Assembly (NCBI RefSeq): GCF_018614875.1
Contig: NZ_JAGGNW010000007.1
Coordinates: forward strand, 1 to 64,000
Source: Variovorax paradoxus
Lineage (GTDB): Bacteria > Pseudomonadota > Gammaproteobacteria > Burkholderiales > Burkholderiaceae_C
Direction: 5' to 3'
Length of the DNA stretch: 64,000 bases
The notes beneath the pieces are model-generated. The model worked only from the letters and a program-made list of their open reading frames with translations. It had not been told where the DNA came from and ran no database searches. Positions within the stretch are counted from its first letter, which is position 1. Each line of letters begins with the position of its first letter. Below are positions 45,644-54,023 of this stretch, one piece after another. Position numbers and translations under genes: made by a program.

Positions 45644-46549
45644 TCAGTTCCAGGCCCGTGCGAGCGCGTTCCAAGCGCTCGCGATCACGGGCTCGTTGCG
45701 CCGTGTCGCCAGCGAGACGAAGCGCAGCGCGCAGTCGAGCTGCACGCGGTCGGCCATCACCAGGCCGTGCGACTGGCTCTCGCGGATGGCGATCGAGTCG
45801 CGCAACAGGCTCAGGCCCACGCCCGACTTCAGCAGGTCGAGCATCGAGGCCTCCTGATCCACCAGCGCCACCCGGCGCGGCGAAAGCCCGAGCGGCCCGA
45901 ACACTTTTTCCAGCAGCCGATGGTGCGCCGACTCGGGCGGCGTGGCCAGCCAGGGCAGCGCGGCCAGCGCCTTCCAGTCGCGGCCCAGCACCTGCGGGCC
46001 CCAGCCGGCGGGCGCAACCACGCGATAGGTGAAGCGCGTGAGCGTGCGCGCCGCGAGCGGCGCCGGCGTGGCGGCGTCGCCCCCGTCCGCATCGAGGTGA
46101 AAACCCACGTCGAGGTCGCCGCGCAGCACCTGGGCCAGCACCGTGCCGCTCATGCCGTGGCGCAGTTCGGTTTCGATCTGCGGCGCCGACTCCACCAGTT
46201 CGCGCAGGAACATGCCGAGCCGGGTGAACTCCGGATCGAGGATGGTGCCGATGCGCAGCGCCCCGCGCACCGTGCCCTGCAGGTTGCGCGCCGCCTGCTG
46301 CAGGTCGCCCACGGCCGCGAGCACGCGCTCGGCCTGCGGCAGCAGCGCGGCGCCGTCGGCCGTGAGCGCCAGCCCGTGCGGCGTGCGCGTGAAGAGCTGG
46401 AGCCCGGTTTCTTCGGCCAGGCGCTTGAGCTGCAGGCTCACCGCCGGCTGCGTCAGGTGCAGCCGCTCGGCCGCGCGCGACACATTGCCCTCGCGCGCCG
46501 CCAGCACGAAGGCACGCAGAATCTGGAGGTCCAAGGCGGCGGCGGTCAT
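45644..46549 (-). CDS. LysR-family transcriptional regulator
   Basis: A 301 aa regulator. The N-terminal HTH is LDLQILRAFVLAAREGNVSR and the block following it (AAERLHLTQPAVSLQLKRL); the C-terminal two-lobe effector domain starts near 95 (GALRIGTILDPEFTRLG). It is divergent from the GMC oxidoreductase gene and probably regulates it. A symmetric T-N11-A box overlaps its start codon. Confidence 0.92.
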   Translation of the reverse strand: MTAAALDLQILRAFVLAAREGNVSRAAERLHLTQPAVSLQLKRLAEETGLQLFTRTPHGLALTADGAALLPQAERVLAAVGDLQQAARNLQGTVRGALRIGTILDPEFTRLGMFLRELVESAPQIETELRHGMSGTVLAQVLRGDLDVGFHLDADGGDAATPAPLAARTLTRFTYRVVAPAGWGPQVLGRDWKALAALPWLATPPESAHHRLLEKVFGPLGLSPRRVALVDQEASMLDLLKSGVGLSLLRDSIAIRESQSHGLVMADRVQLDCALRFVSLATRRNEPVIASAWNALARAWN

Positions 46550-46564
46550 ATAAGGACGATTTAT
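46550..46564. promoter_or_regulatory. LysR-type binding box candidate
   Basis: ATAA-N7-TTAT, a T-N11-A palindrome, lies immediately before the LysR start codon and 77 bp from the annotated start of the divergent GMC gene's ATG at 46642. This AT-rich symmetry stands out against a GC-rich background and is the expected place for LysR autoregulation. Confidence 0.45.
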
Positions 46565-46680
46565 AAGCCAACTGCGCCGAAATCATTGGCTTTCTGCTGG
46601 TGGCTTGAGGGAAACTGGCTGCAGAGGGCCTGGCACGGCCCATGAGCATCAAAAATATCTTCGGAGACAGGCAAGGCGCC

Positions 46681-48315
46681 ATGAGCGACGACGACAACAC
46701 ATTCGACTACATCGTCATCGGCGGCGGCACGGCCGGCGCCCTGATGTGCAACCGGCTCACGCGCAAGTCGCAGCAGCGCACGCTCTTGATCGAGGCCGGC
46801 CGCAAGGACGACTACCACTGGATCCACATTCCGGTGGGCTACCTCTACTGCATCGGCAATCCGCGCACCGACTGGCTCTACAGCACCGAGCCCGACGCGG
46901 GCCTCAACGGGCGCGTGCTGCGCTATCCGCGCGGCAAGACGCTGGGCGGCTGCTCCAGCATCAACGGCATGATCTACATGCGCGGCCAGTCGCGCGACTA
47001 CGACCAGTGGGCGCAGCTCACCGGCGACGACGCCTGGCGCTGGGAGAACGTGCTGCCCGACTTCAAGAAGCACGAGGACTACTATCTCGGCGCCGACGAA
47101 CTGCACGGCGCCGGCGGCGAATGGCGCGTGGAGAAGCAGCGGCTGCGCTGGGACATCCTCGACGCCTTTGCCGAGGCCGCGGTGCAGGCCGGCGTGCCGC
47201 ACAGCACCGACTTCAACCGCGGCAGCAACGAAGGCGTCGGCTACTTCCAGGTCAACCAGAAGAACGGCTGGCGCTGGAACACGGCCAAGGCCTTCCTGCG
47301 GCCGGTCTGCTACGGCCGGCCCAACTTCGAGATGTGGGTCAACGCGCATGTGACCCAGCTGATCGTGGAGACCCAGCCCGACGGCAGCCGGCGCTGCACC
47401 GGCGTGCGGGTGTGGAATGGCCACGAGATGGTGACTGCCCATGCCACGCGCGAGGTGGTGCTCTGCGCCGGCAGCATCGGCTCGCCGCAGATCCTGCAGC
47501 TCTCGGGCATCGGCCCGGCCAATCTGCTGCGCCAGCACGGCATCGACGTGGTGCTCGATGCGCCCGGCGTCGGCGCCAACCTGCAGGACCACCTGCAGAT
47601 CCGCGCGGTCTACAAGATCGACGGCGCGCCCACGCTCAACGTGCTGGCCTCTTCGATGGTCGGCAAGGCGAAGATCGGGCTCGAATACCTGATGAAGCGC
47701 AGCGGGCCGATGAGCATGGCGCCTTCGCAGCTCGGCGCCTTCACGCGCAGTTCGCCCGACTACGAGTGGCCCAACCTCGAATACCACGTGCAGCCGCTGT
47801 CGCTCGATGCCTTCGGCGATCCGCTGCACAGCTTTCCGGCCTTTACCGCGAGCGTGTGCAACCTCAACCCCACGAGCCGCGGCACCGTGCGCATCAAAAG
47901 CCCGCGCTTCCAGGATGCGCCCGCCATCGCGCCCAACTACCTGAGCACCGACGAAGACCGCAAGGTCGCGGCCGATTCGCTGCGCGTGACACGCCGCATC
48001 GCCTCGCAGCCCGCGCTCGCCAAGTACAAGCCGGAGGAATGGAAGCCCGGCGTGCAGTACCAGAGCGACGAAGACCTGGCGCGCCTGGCCGGCGACATCG
48101 CGACCACCATCTTCCATCCGGTCGGCACTACGAAGATGGGCGCCGACGGCGATCCGATGGCGGTGCTCGATTCGAAGCTGCGCGTGCGCGGCGTGCAGGG
48201 CCTGCGCGTGGTGGATGCCGGCGCCATGCCCACCATCACCAGCGGCAACACCAACAGCCCGACATTGATGATGGCCGAGAAGGCTGCGGGGTGGATTCTC
48301 GGCGAGCACCGCTGA
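46681..48315 (+). CDS. GMC-family FAD oxidoreductase (choline/alcohol dehydrogenase-like)
   Basis: A ~544 aa flavoprotein. The FAD motif is VIGGGTAGALMCNRL close to the N-terminus; GMC signature 1 is GKTLGGCSSINGMIYMRG, signature 2 is GSIGSPQILQLSGIGP, and the catalytic His region is FHPVGTTKMG followed by NTNSPTLMMAEKAA. Members oxidise choline or various alcohols; the substrate here is not predictable. The ATG at 46681 has a nearby AAGG and starts just before the FAD fold. An ATG at 46642 would add 13 residues. Divergent from LysR. Confidence 0.9.
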   Translation: MSDDDNTFDYIVIGGGTAGALMCNRLTRKSQQRTLLIEAGRKDDYHWIHIPVGYLYCIGNPRTDWLYSTEPDAGLNGRVLRYPRGKTLGGCSSINGMIYMRGQSRDYDQWAQLTGDDAWRWENVLPDFKKHEDYYLGADELHGAGGEWRVEKQRLRWDILDAFAEAAVQAGVPHSTDFNRGSNEGVGYFQVNQKNGWRWNTAKAFLRPVCYGRPNFEMWVNAHVTQLIVETQPDGSRRCTGVRVWNGHEMVTAHATREVVLCAGSIGSPQILQLSGIGPANLLRQHGIDVVLDAPGVGANLQDHLQIRAVYKIDGAPTLNVLASSMVGKAKIGLEYLMKRSGPMSMAPSQLGAFTRSSPDYEWPNLEYHVQPLSLDAFGDPLHSFPAFTASVCNLNPTSRGTVRIKSPRFQDAPAIAPNYLSTDEDRKVAADSLRVTRRIASQPALAKYKPEEWKPGVQYQSDEDLARLAGDIATTIFHPVGTTKMGADGDPMAVLDSKLRVRGVQGLRVVDAGAMPTITSGNTNSPTLMMAEKAAGWILGEHR

Positions 48316-48375
48316 GTCTTGCGCCCTGCCTTTTCGTGAGATGCCGCGGAACCGGCTTTGCCGGGCCGCTGGCGT

Positions 48376-48397
48376 CGCCCCCGGAAGGGGGTGGGCG
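48376..48397. repeat. Short G/C hairpin repeat
   Basis: CCCCC-GGAA-GGGGG with flanking CG/CG extensions lies between the convergent GMC and substrate-binding protein genes. It shares the CCCCGGAAGGGG core with the hairpins at 39413 and 60104. Confidence 0.5.
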
Positions 48398-48432
48398 AAG
48401 CGACACGAAGTGCGCGCAGACTGGGGGTGAGC

Positions 48433-49476
48433 TTATTTTTCGATCGTCTTGTTCCAGCGCGCGTTCCACGCCGGGCGGTTCGCGTTGATGCTGTCCCAGT
48501 CGATGGTGATGGCGGTCTTCATCCACTTGTTGATGTCCGCCACCTGCGCAGCCCCTTCACCCACGGCTGGCGCCTTGGGGTTGGTCGGGATCTGCGCGCC
48601 GTACTGCAGCACGTTGGCCTGAGCCAGCGGGCTCAGCAGGAACTCGGCGAGCTTCTGCGACAGCTCGGGCTCGCTGTTGTTCGCAATCACGCACTGGCCC
48701 ACCATCAGCACCACCGCGCCTTCCTTCGGCGGCGCGTATTCCACCGGAATGCCCTTGGTCTTCAGCGCGGCCACCGCCGTGGGCGTGAGCGGGAAGATCG
48801 CCGCCTCGCCGGTCTGCACCATTTCCGACAGCTTGGCCGAGCTCGGGATGTACTCGAGCACGTTCGGGCCGACCGTGGTGGGCCAGGCCTTGAAGCCCGG
48901 CTCCACGTTCTTGTCGTTGCCGCCCTGGATGCGGTTGAACATCAGGAAGCCGTGCAGCCCGAAGGACGAGGACGACATCGACTGGAACACCACCTTGCCC
49001 TTGTACTTGGGATCGGCCAGGTCCATCCACGAGGTGGGCGGGGCCCAGCCCTTCTCCTTGAACATCTTCGCGTTGTAGGCCAGGCCCGTCATGCCCAGGC
49101 TCACGCCGCTGGCCATGTCGTCCTTGAAGCGCGCGGCCGGATAGATCTCGACCAGCGAGGGGTTGGGCTTCTGCTTCTGGCACAGGCCCATGCCGATGGC
49201 GCGCACCATGATGCCGTCGTCGAGGAACATCACATGCATCTGCGGGCGGTCCTTGTTGGCCTGCGCCTTCGCGAGGATGTCGGACGAGGTGCCCGGCACC
49301 ACCACCACCTTGGCGCCGTAGAGCTTCTCGAAGGCGGGGAACACGTACTGCGTGTACGCCTTCTCCATGGTGCCGCCGTTCATGCCGATGTAGAGCGTCT
49401 TGGTCTGCGCGCTGGCGATGCCGGTGGCTGCGAGCAGCGCGGCGATAAGGAGGGGGGATTTGGCGGTGCGGAACAT
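48433..49476 (-). CDS. ABC transporter substrate-binding protein, spermidine/putrescine type
   Basis: A ~347 aa periplasmic protein with a Sec signal peptide (SPLLIAALLAATGIASAQ). The body has type 2 binding-protein features: LYIGMNGGTMEKAYTQYVFPAFEK and NNSEPELSQKLAEFLLSPLAQAN. ATG 49476 is chosen because GGAGAG lies just upstream; an ATG at 49491 would overlap that site. It is the last gene of a seven-gene minus-strand operon with two PotB/C-like permeases and a PotA-like ATPase. The ligand may be a polyamine, opine or other amino-acid derivative. Confidence 0.87.
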   Translation of the reverse strand: MFRTAKSPLLIAALLAATGIASAQTKTLYIGMNGGTMEKAYTQYVFPAFEKLYGAKVVVVPGTSSDILAKAQANKDRPQMHVMFLDDGIMVRAIGMGLCQKQKPNPSLVEIYPAARFKDDMASGVSLGMTGLAYNAKMFKEKGWAPPTSWMDLADPKYKGKVVFQSMSSSSFGLHGFLMFNRIQGGNDKNVEPGFKAWPTTVGPNVLEYIPSSAKLSEMVQTGEAAIFPLTPTAVAALKTKGIPVEYAPPKEGAVVLMVGQCVIANNSEPELSQKLAEFLLSPLAQANVLQYGAQIPTNPKAPAVGEGAAQVADINKWMKTAITIDWDSINANRPAWNARWNKTIEK

Positions 49477-49497
49477 GGTGATGCTCTCCAATCGGGT

Positions 49498-50664
49498 TCA
49501 GGTGGGGGAAGGAACTGCGAGGGGTGGGGAAACGGGTTGTTCGTCGAAGCGCTCGATGGCGAAGGCGTCGATGGGCGTGTCGCTGCGGCCGTCGCGCGCC
49601 AGCTCGGCGAGCACCTCACCGGCGGCCGGGCCGATCTGGAAGCCCGCGCCCGCGAAGCCGAAGCCATGGAACAGGCCGGGCGTGGTGCGGCTCGGGCCGA
49701 GCACCGGCTCGCGGTCGGGCAGGTAGCCTTCGGTGCCGCCCCAGGTGCGGATGATGTGCGCATGGCGCAGCCCGGGCAGCAGTTCCACGGCCTGCATTGA
49801 GAGCGTGGCGATGGCGTCGCGCTCGGCGCGCGCGCGGTCGGCGTCGAGCGTGATGCCGGTGCCGCCGCCGAGCACCAGGTTGCCGCGCGCTACCTGCCGG
49901 CAATAGATGCCGCCGCCTTCGACGCCCAGGCTCCATTGCATGAAGTGCGGCACCGGCTCGGTCACCGCCATCACGGGGCTGCGCGCTGACATCGGCGGCG
50001 CTTCTCCGAACTGCGCCGCGATGGCGCCAGCCCAGGCGCCCGCGCAGTTGAGCAGCAGCGGGGCCTGCACTTCGAGCGCTCCCTCCGGATGCGCCGAGCG
50101 CACCATGAAGAGCGCGCCGTCGTGCGCCACCTCGTCGACCCTGTGGCGTTCGAAGACCTGCGCACCCGCGCGCTGTGCCGCGAGCGCGAAAGCCGGCGAC
50201 ACGAGACGCGGGTTGGCCTGCCCGTCTTCCAGGCACAGCGAGCCGCCCACGGCGCGCGCGCCGAGCCACGGGCACTGCGTGCGCAGGCGCGCGGCGGAGA
50301 TGAGTTCGAGGCCCAGGTCGAAGTCGCTGCTCAGTGCGCGGTAGCGCTCCAGCGAGGCCATGTCCGATTCGCTGCGCGCGATCTTGAAGTGGCCCGAGCG
50401 GACGTATTCGCCGTCGGTGCCCAGCAGCTCTGGCAGCTCGCCCCAGATGCGATGCGCGCGTTGCGCCAGTGGCAGCTGGCTCAGCGGCCGGCCCTGGCGG
50501 CGCACGCCGCCGAAGTTCACGCCGCTGGAGCGCGAGCCGCAGAGGTCGCGCTCCAGCAGCACCACGCTGGCGCCCATGCGGCGCAGCGCGAGCGCGGCCG
50601 AGGCGCCGACGATGCCGCCGCCGACGATGGCCACATCGGTGCGCAGCTTCTTGATTCCGCTCAT
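49498..50664 (-). CDS. FAD-dependent amino-acid/opine oxidoreductase subunit (HcnC/OoxB-like)
   Basis: A 388 aa DadA/glycine-oxidase-type flavoprotein with GGGIVGASAALALRRMG at the N-terminus and the C-terminal GLFHGFGFAGAGFQIGPAAGEVLA block. In three-part dehydrogenases (hydrogen cyanide synthase HcnABC, octopine/nopaline oxidases, D-hydroxyproline dehydrogenase) this subunit oxidises the C-N bond. It overlaps the HcnB-like gene by 4 bp, and the binding-protein gene follows after 21 bp. Confidence 0.85.
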   Translation of the reverse strand: MSGIKKLRTDVAIVGGGIVGASAALALRRMGASVVLLERDLCGSRSSGVNFGGVRRQGRPLSQLPLAQRAHRIWGELPELLGTDGEYVRSGHFKIARSESDMASLERYRALSSDFDLGLELISAARLRTQCPWLGARAVGGSLCLEDGQANPRLVSPAFALAAQRAGAQVFERHRVDEVAHDGALFMVRSAHPEGALEVQAPLLLNCAGAWAGAIAAQFGEAPPMSARSPVMAVTEPVPHFMQWSLGVEGGGIYCRQVARGNLVLGGGTGITLDADRARAERDAIATLSMQAVELLPGLRHAHIIRTWGGTEGYLPDREPVLGPSRTTPGLFHGFGFAGAGFQIGPAAGEVLAELARDGRSDTPIDAFAIERFDEQPVSPPLAVPSPT

Positions 50665-52067
50665 GCGCCGCTTCCTTCCGGCGCCTGCACGAGCCGGATC
50701 GGGATCGGCTTGATCGGCGCCTGCCCGCGCAAGCGGCCGATCTGCTGCAGCGGCTTTTGCGTTGCATGCGCAAGGATTTCCGCCGCCGCCACGCCGCACA
50801 TGCGGCCCTGGCAGCGGCCCATGCCGACACGCGACAGGGCCTTGAGCCGGTTCAACTCGTCCGCGCCGGTCGTGGCCACGGCCTGGCGCAAGGTGCCGGC
50901 CGTGACGTTCTCGCAGCGGCAGACCACGAGGTCGTCGGGCGCGTGCGCGGCCCAATCCTGCGGCACGGGAAAGGCGCGTTCGAGGCCCTGCCGGAATCCC
51001 ACCAGCTTGTGCAGCCTGCGTTCAAGTTCGGCTGCGCGCGCCGTGTCGACCGCCACGCCGTTGTCGGCCAGCAGCGCCAGCGCCGCGCGCTCGCCCGCCC
51101 ACTCGGCCGCGTCGGCGCCCATGATGCCGGCGCCATCGCCCGCGAGGTACACGCCCTCGACGCTGGAGCGGCCCGCCGCATCGCGCACCGGCAGGTGCGC
51201 GCGGTGCAGCGGCGCGTAGTCGAAGCGGCAGCCGAGCAGGTCGGCCAGCTGCGTTTCGGAGCGCAGCGCGTAGCCGAAGCCGATGGCGTCGCAGGCCAGC
51301 GTGCGTTCTTCGCTGCCGTCCTGCCATGCCACGCCGGTCACGCGACTTTGCCGGTCGTCGCCCAGCACGCGCAGCGGACGCACGCCGCTGTGCAATGGCA
51401 CGCCATGCGCGCGCAGCCAGCCCACGTAGTACACGCCCTTCGCGAACACCGTGGGCTGCGTCAGCAGCGCGGGCGTGGCCGCGAGCTGGTCGGCGAGGCG
51501 CGCGGTGTCGAGCACCGCGGCCACCTTCACGCCGGCCTTCGCATATTGATAAGCCACCAGATACAGCAGCGGCCCCGTGCCCATGAACACCACGCGCTGC
51601 CCGATGGCGCAGCCTTGGAACTTGAGCGCCACCTGCGCGCCGCCCAGCGTGTAGACGCCGGGCAGCGTCCAGCCGGGCACCGGCAGCACGCGGTCGGTGG
51701 CGCCCGTCGCCACGATCAGGTGGCTGTAGGGCACGCGGCGGTTGCTGCGCGTGGGGTTGTGCATCACGTCGAGCCGATGGTCCTGCGCGTTCCACACCAG
51801 GCTGTCGCTGTGGTGGTCGATGCGGCCCTGCAGCGCGTCGAAGGCCGCATGCACGGCATCGGCGCGCTTCGACTCGAAGCCATAGAGCGTTCGCACGCTG
51901 CGCTGCGCGAGCCCCGCGGGCGGGCGGCGGTAGATCTGCCCGCCGGCACGTGATGCCTCGTCGATCACCACAGGCCGCAGGCCGTGCGCCACCAGCGTCT
52001 GCGCCGCGCGCACGCCGGCCGGGCCTGCGCCGACGATCACGGGGCGGAGTTCGCTTGCCGCCGTCAT
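50661..52067 (-). CDS. FAD/NAD(P)-binding oxidoreductase with BFD-type iron-sulfur domain (HcnB/OoxA-like)
   Basis: A 468 aa protein. Two Rossmann regions are seen: VIVGAGPAGVRAAQTLVAHG at the N-terminus and VVFMGTGPLLYLVAYQYAKAG near 170. The C-terminal BFD-like [2Fe-2S] domain has CRCENVTAGTLRQAV and, ~35 residues on, GRCQGRMCG (Cys pairs). It should relay electrons from the flavin amine oxidase subunit to the respiratory chain. It overlaps genes on both sides by 4 bp. Confidence 0.87.
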   Translation of the reverse strand: MTAASELRPVIVGAGPAGVRAAQTLVAHGLRPVVIDEASRAGGQIYRRPPAGLAQRSVRTLYGFESKRADAVHAAFDALQGRIDHHSDSLVWNAQDHRLDVMHNPTRSNRRVPYSHLIVATGATDRVLPVPGWTLPGVYTLGGAQVALKFQGCAIGQRVVFMGTGPLLYLVAYQYAKAGVKVAAVLDTARLADQLAATPALLTQPTVFAKGVYYVGWLRAHGVPLHSGVRPLRVLGDDRQSRVTGVAWQDGSEERTLACDAIGFGYALRSETQLADLLGCRFDYAPLHRAHLPVRDAAGRSSVEGVYLAGDGAGIMGADAAEWAGERAALALLADNGVAVDTARAAELERRLHKLVGFRQGLERAFPVPQDWAAHAPDDLVVCRCENVTAGTLRQAVATTGADELNRLKALSRVGMGRCQGRMCGVAAAEILAHATQKPLQQIGRLRGQAPIKPIPIRLVQAPEGSGA

Positions 52068-52372
52068 GCGCCGTTCTTTCCCGTGACCAGCGCCATGCCG
52101 GGCGCGATGAAGGTCGAGCAGGCGCGCAGCCGCTCGCCTTCGTCGGTGGAAATCCAGCAGTCCTGGCAGGCGCCCATCATGCAGAAGCCCGCGCGCGGCA
52201 GGCCGCTGAATTCATTGCGCCGCAGCTGGCCGCATTGGGTGAGCACGGCCGTCAGCACGGTGTCGCCGGCCAGCGCGCTCGCGGGCGCGCCGTCGAGGGT
52301 GAAGGACACGGCGTCGCGCCCGGTGGCCTCGGCCACGCGGTGCAGCAGTACGTGTGGAATCGATGTCGTCAT
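52064..52372 (-). CDS. Small (2Fe-2S)-binding subunit (HcnA/OoxX-like)
   Basis: A 102 aa ferredoxin-like protein of the Fer2_4 type. The cysteine ligands are C64, C69, C72 and C85 (GFCMMGACQDCWI ... RACS), the plant-type C-x4-C-x2-C-x12-C pattern. It completes the alpha-beta-gamma dehydrogenase with the next two genes. The ATG is directly adjacent to the stop of the preceding permease. Confidence 0.88.
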   Translation of the reverse strand: MTTSIPHVLLHRVAEATGRDAVSFTLDGAPASALAGDTVLTAVLTQCGQLRRNEFSGLPRAGFCMMGACQDCWISTDEGERLRACSTFIAPGMALVTGKNGA

Positions 52373-53167
52373 CTATCTGCGTCCCACCAATACGCGATCG
52401 AGTCCGTAGACGCGGTCGAGCACCACCATCGCGATGGCCGTCACCGCCACCATCAGCGCCGACACCGCCGCCATCAGCGGATCGATCGACTCGGTGGCAT
52501 ACATGTACATGCGCACCGGCAGCGTCACCGTGCTGGGCGCGGTGACGAAGATCGACATCGTCACTTCGTCGAAGCTGTTGATGAAGGACAGCAGCCAGCC
52601 GCCCGTGACGCCCGGCAGGATCATCGGCAGCGTGATGCGCCGGAACACCGTCGCCTGGCTCGCGCCCAGCGAGAGCGCGGCCTGTTCGGCGCTGCGGTCG
52701 AAGCCCACCAGCGCCGCCACCACCAGCCGCAGCGTGTAGGGCGTGACGATCAGCGCATGCGCCATCACCAGCCAGCCGAAGCTGCCCGTGCCGCCCACCA
52801 GCGCGAACAGGCGCAGCAAGGCCACGCCCAGTACCAGGTGCGGAATGATCAGCGGCGAGAGGAACAGGCCGTTGAGGAAGTCGCGCCCCGGAAACGCATG
52901 GCGGGTGATCGCCATGCCGGCCGGCACCGCGAGCAGCGTGGCAATGGTGGCCGAGGCCAGCGCGAGCCACAGGCTGTTCCAGAACGACTGCATGAAGTCC
53001 GGGTGCGCGAACACCGCCTTGAACCAGCGCAGCGAGAAGTGCGTGGTGGGGATCGTCAGCGTGTTCTCGGGCGTGAACGCGACGATGCACACCACCACGA
53101 GCGGCGCCAGCATGAAGGTGATGACGAGCGCGTTGAACGCGAGGGCGAGGGGGCCGTTCTTGGTCAT
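52373..53167 (-). CDS. ABC transporter permease, PotC-like
   Basis: A 264 aa inner-membrane protein with about six segments and the EAA-type coupling loop EQAALSLGASQATVFRRITLPMILPG. It pairs with the PotB-like permease encoded 4 bp upstream. Its stop abuts the ferredoxin start, binding transport and oxidation genes into one transcript. Confidence 0.9.
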   Translation of the reverse strand: MTKNGPLALAFNALVITFMLAPLVVVCIVAFTPENTLTIPTTHFSLRWFKAVFAHPDFMQSFWNSLWLALASATIATLLAVPAGMAITRHAFPGRDFLNGLFLSPLIIPHLVLGVALLRLFALVGGTGSFGWLVMAHALIVTPYTLRLVVAALVGFDRSAEQAALSLGASQATVFRRITLPMILPGVTGGWLLSFINSFDEVTMSIFVTAPSTVTLPVRMYMYATESIDPLMAAVSALMVAVTAIAMVVLDRVYGLDRVLVGRR

Positions 53168-53171
53168 CCGG

Positions 53172-54023
53172 TCACCCGAGCGCTTTCTTGTAGCGGCCTT
53201 CGACGAGGCGGTTGTAGCTCAGCATCACGATGAGATTGGCTACGAGCAAGGTCAGCGCCACCGCCGCGCCGAGCGGCCAGTTCAGTTCGCTCAGGTACTC
53301 GTCGTACACCACAGTGGCGACCATCTTCAGCCGCCGCCCGCCCAAGAGTCCCGGTATCGCGAACGAACTCGCGGCCAGGCCGAACACGATCAGGCTGCCC
53401 GACAGAATGCCCGGCATCACCTGCGGCAGCACGATGCGCCGGAGTGTGGTGAAGGGCGAGGCCTTGAGCGAAAGCGCGGCGTTCTCCACGCCCGCATCGA
53501 GCTTCTGCAGCGAAGTCCAGACCGGAATCACCATGAACGGCAGCATCACGTGGACCAGCGCGACGATCACCGCTGTCTCGGTGTAGAGCATCTTCACCGG
53601 CCCGATGCCCACCAGCCGCAGCAGGCCGTTCACCATGCCCTCGGGCCCGAGCAGCATGCTCCAGCCGAAGGCGCGCACCACCACCGACACCAAAAGCGGC
53701 GCCAGCACCACCAGCAGCAGCACCGAGCGCCACGGATTGCGCATGCGACTCAGCACATAGGCCTCGGGCGCGCCGACGAGCACGCAGATCAGCGTGACGA
53801 GGCCCGAGATCCAGAAGGTGCGCCAGAAGATGCCGTGGTAGTAGGAGTCGGTGAACACCTGTGCGTAGTGCTCGAGCGTGAACTCGCCGGCCTTCGGTCC
53901 GGTGGCCGGGTCGTACACGTTGAACGACAGCACGGCCGTGAGCGCGAGCGGCACCACCAGCAGGGCCGCGAACAGCAGCAGCGCGGGCGCCGACAGCCAC
54001 CATGGCGTGGCCTTGTTCTTCAT
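53172..54023 (-). CDS. ABC transporter permease, PotB-like
   Basis: A 283 aa six-segment permease. Coupling loop: ENAALSLKASPFTTLRRIVLPQVMPG. ATG 54023 (MKNKATP) overlaps the ATPase stop by 4 bp and is preferred over longer starts. Likely part of a polyamine/opine-type importer with its neighbours. Confidence 0.9.
   Translation of the reverse strand: MKNKATPWWLSAPALLLFAALLVVPLALTAVLSFNVYDPATGPKAGEFTLEHYAQVFTDSYYHGIFWRTFWISGLVTLICVLVGAPEAYVLSRMRNPWRSVLLLVVLAPLLVSVVVRAFGWSMLLGPEGMVNGLLRLVGIGPVKMLYTETAVIVALVHVMLPFMVIPVWTSLQKLDAGVENAALSLKASPFTTLRRIVLPQVMPGILSGSLIVFGLAASSFAIPGLLGGRRLKMVATVVYDEYLSELNWPLGAAVALTLLVANLIVMLSYNRLVEGRYKKALG

Noticed and set aside
46619..46640. TGGCAC before the GMC gene as a sigma-54 -24 box
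   Set aside because: No TTGC at the required spacing downstream.
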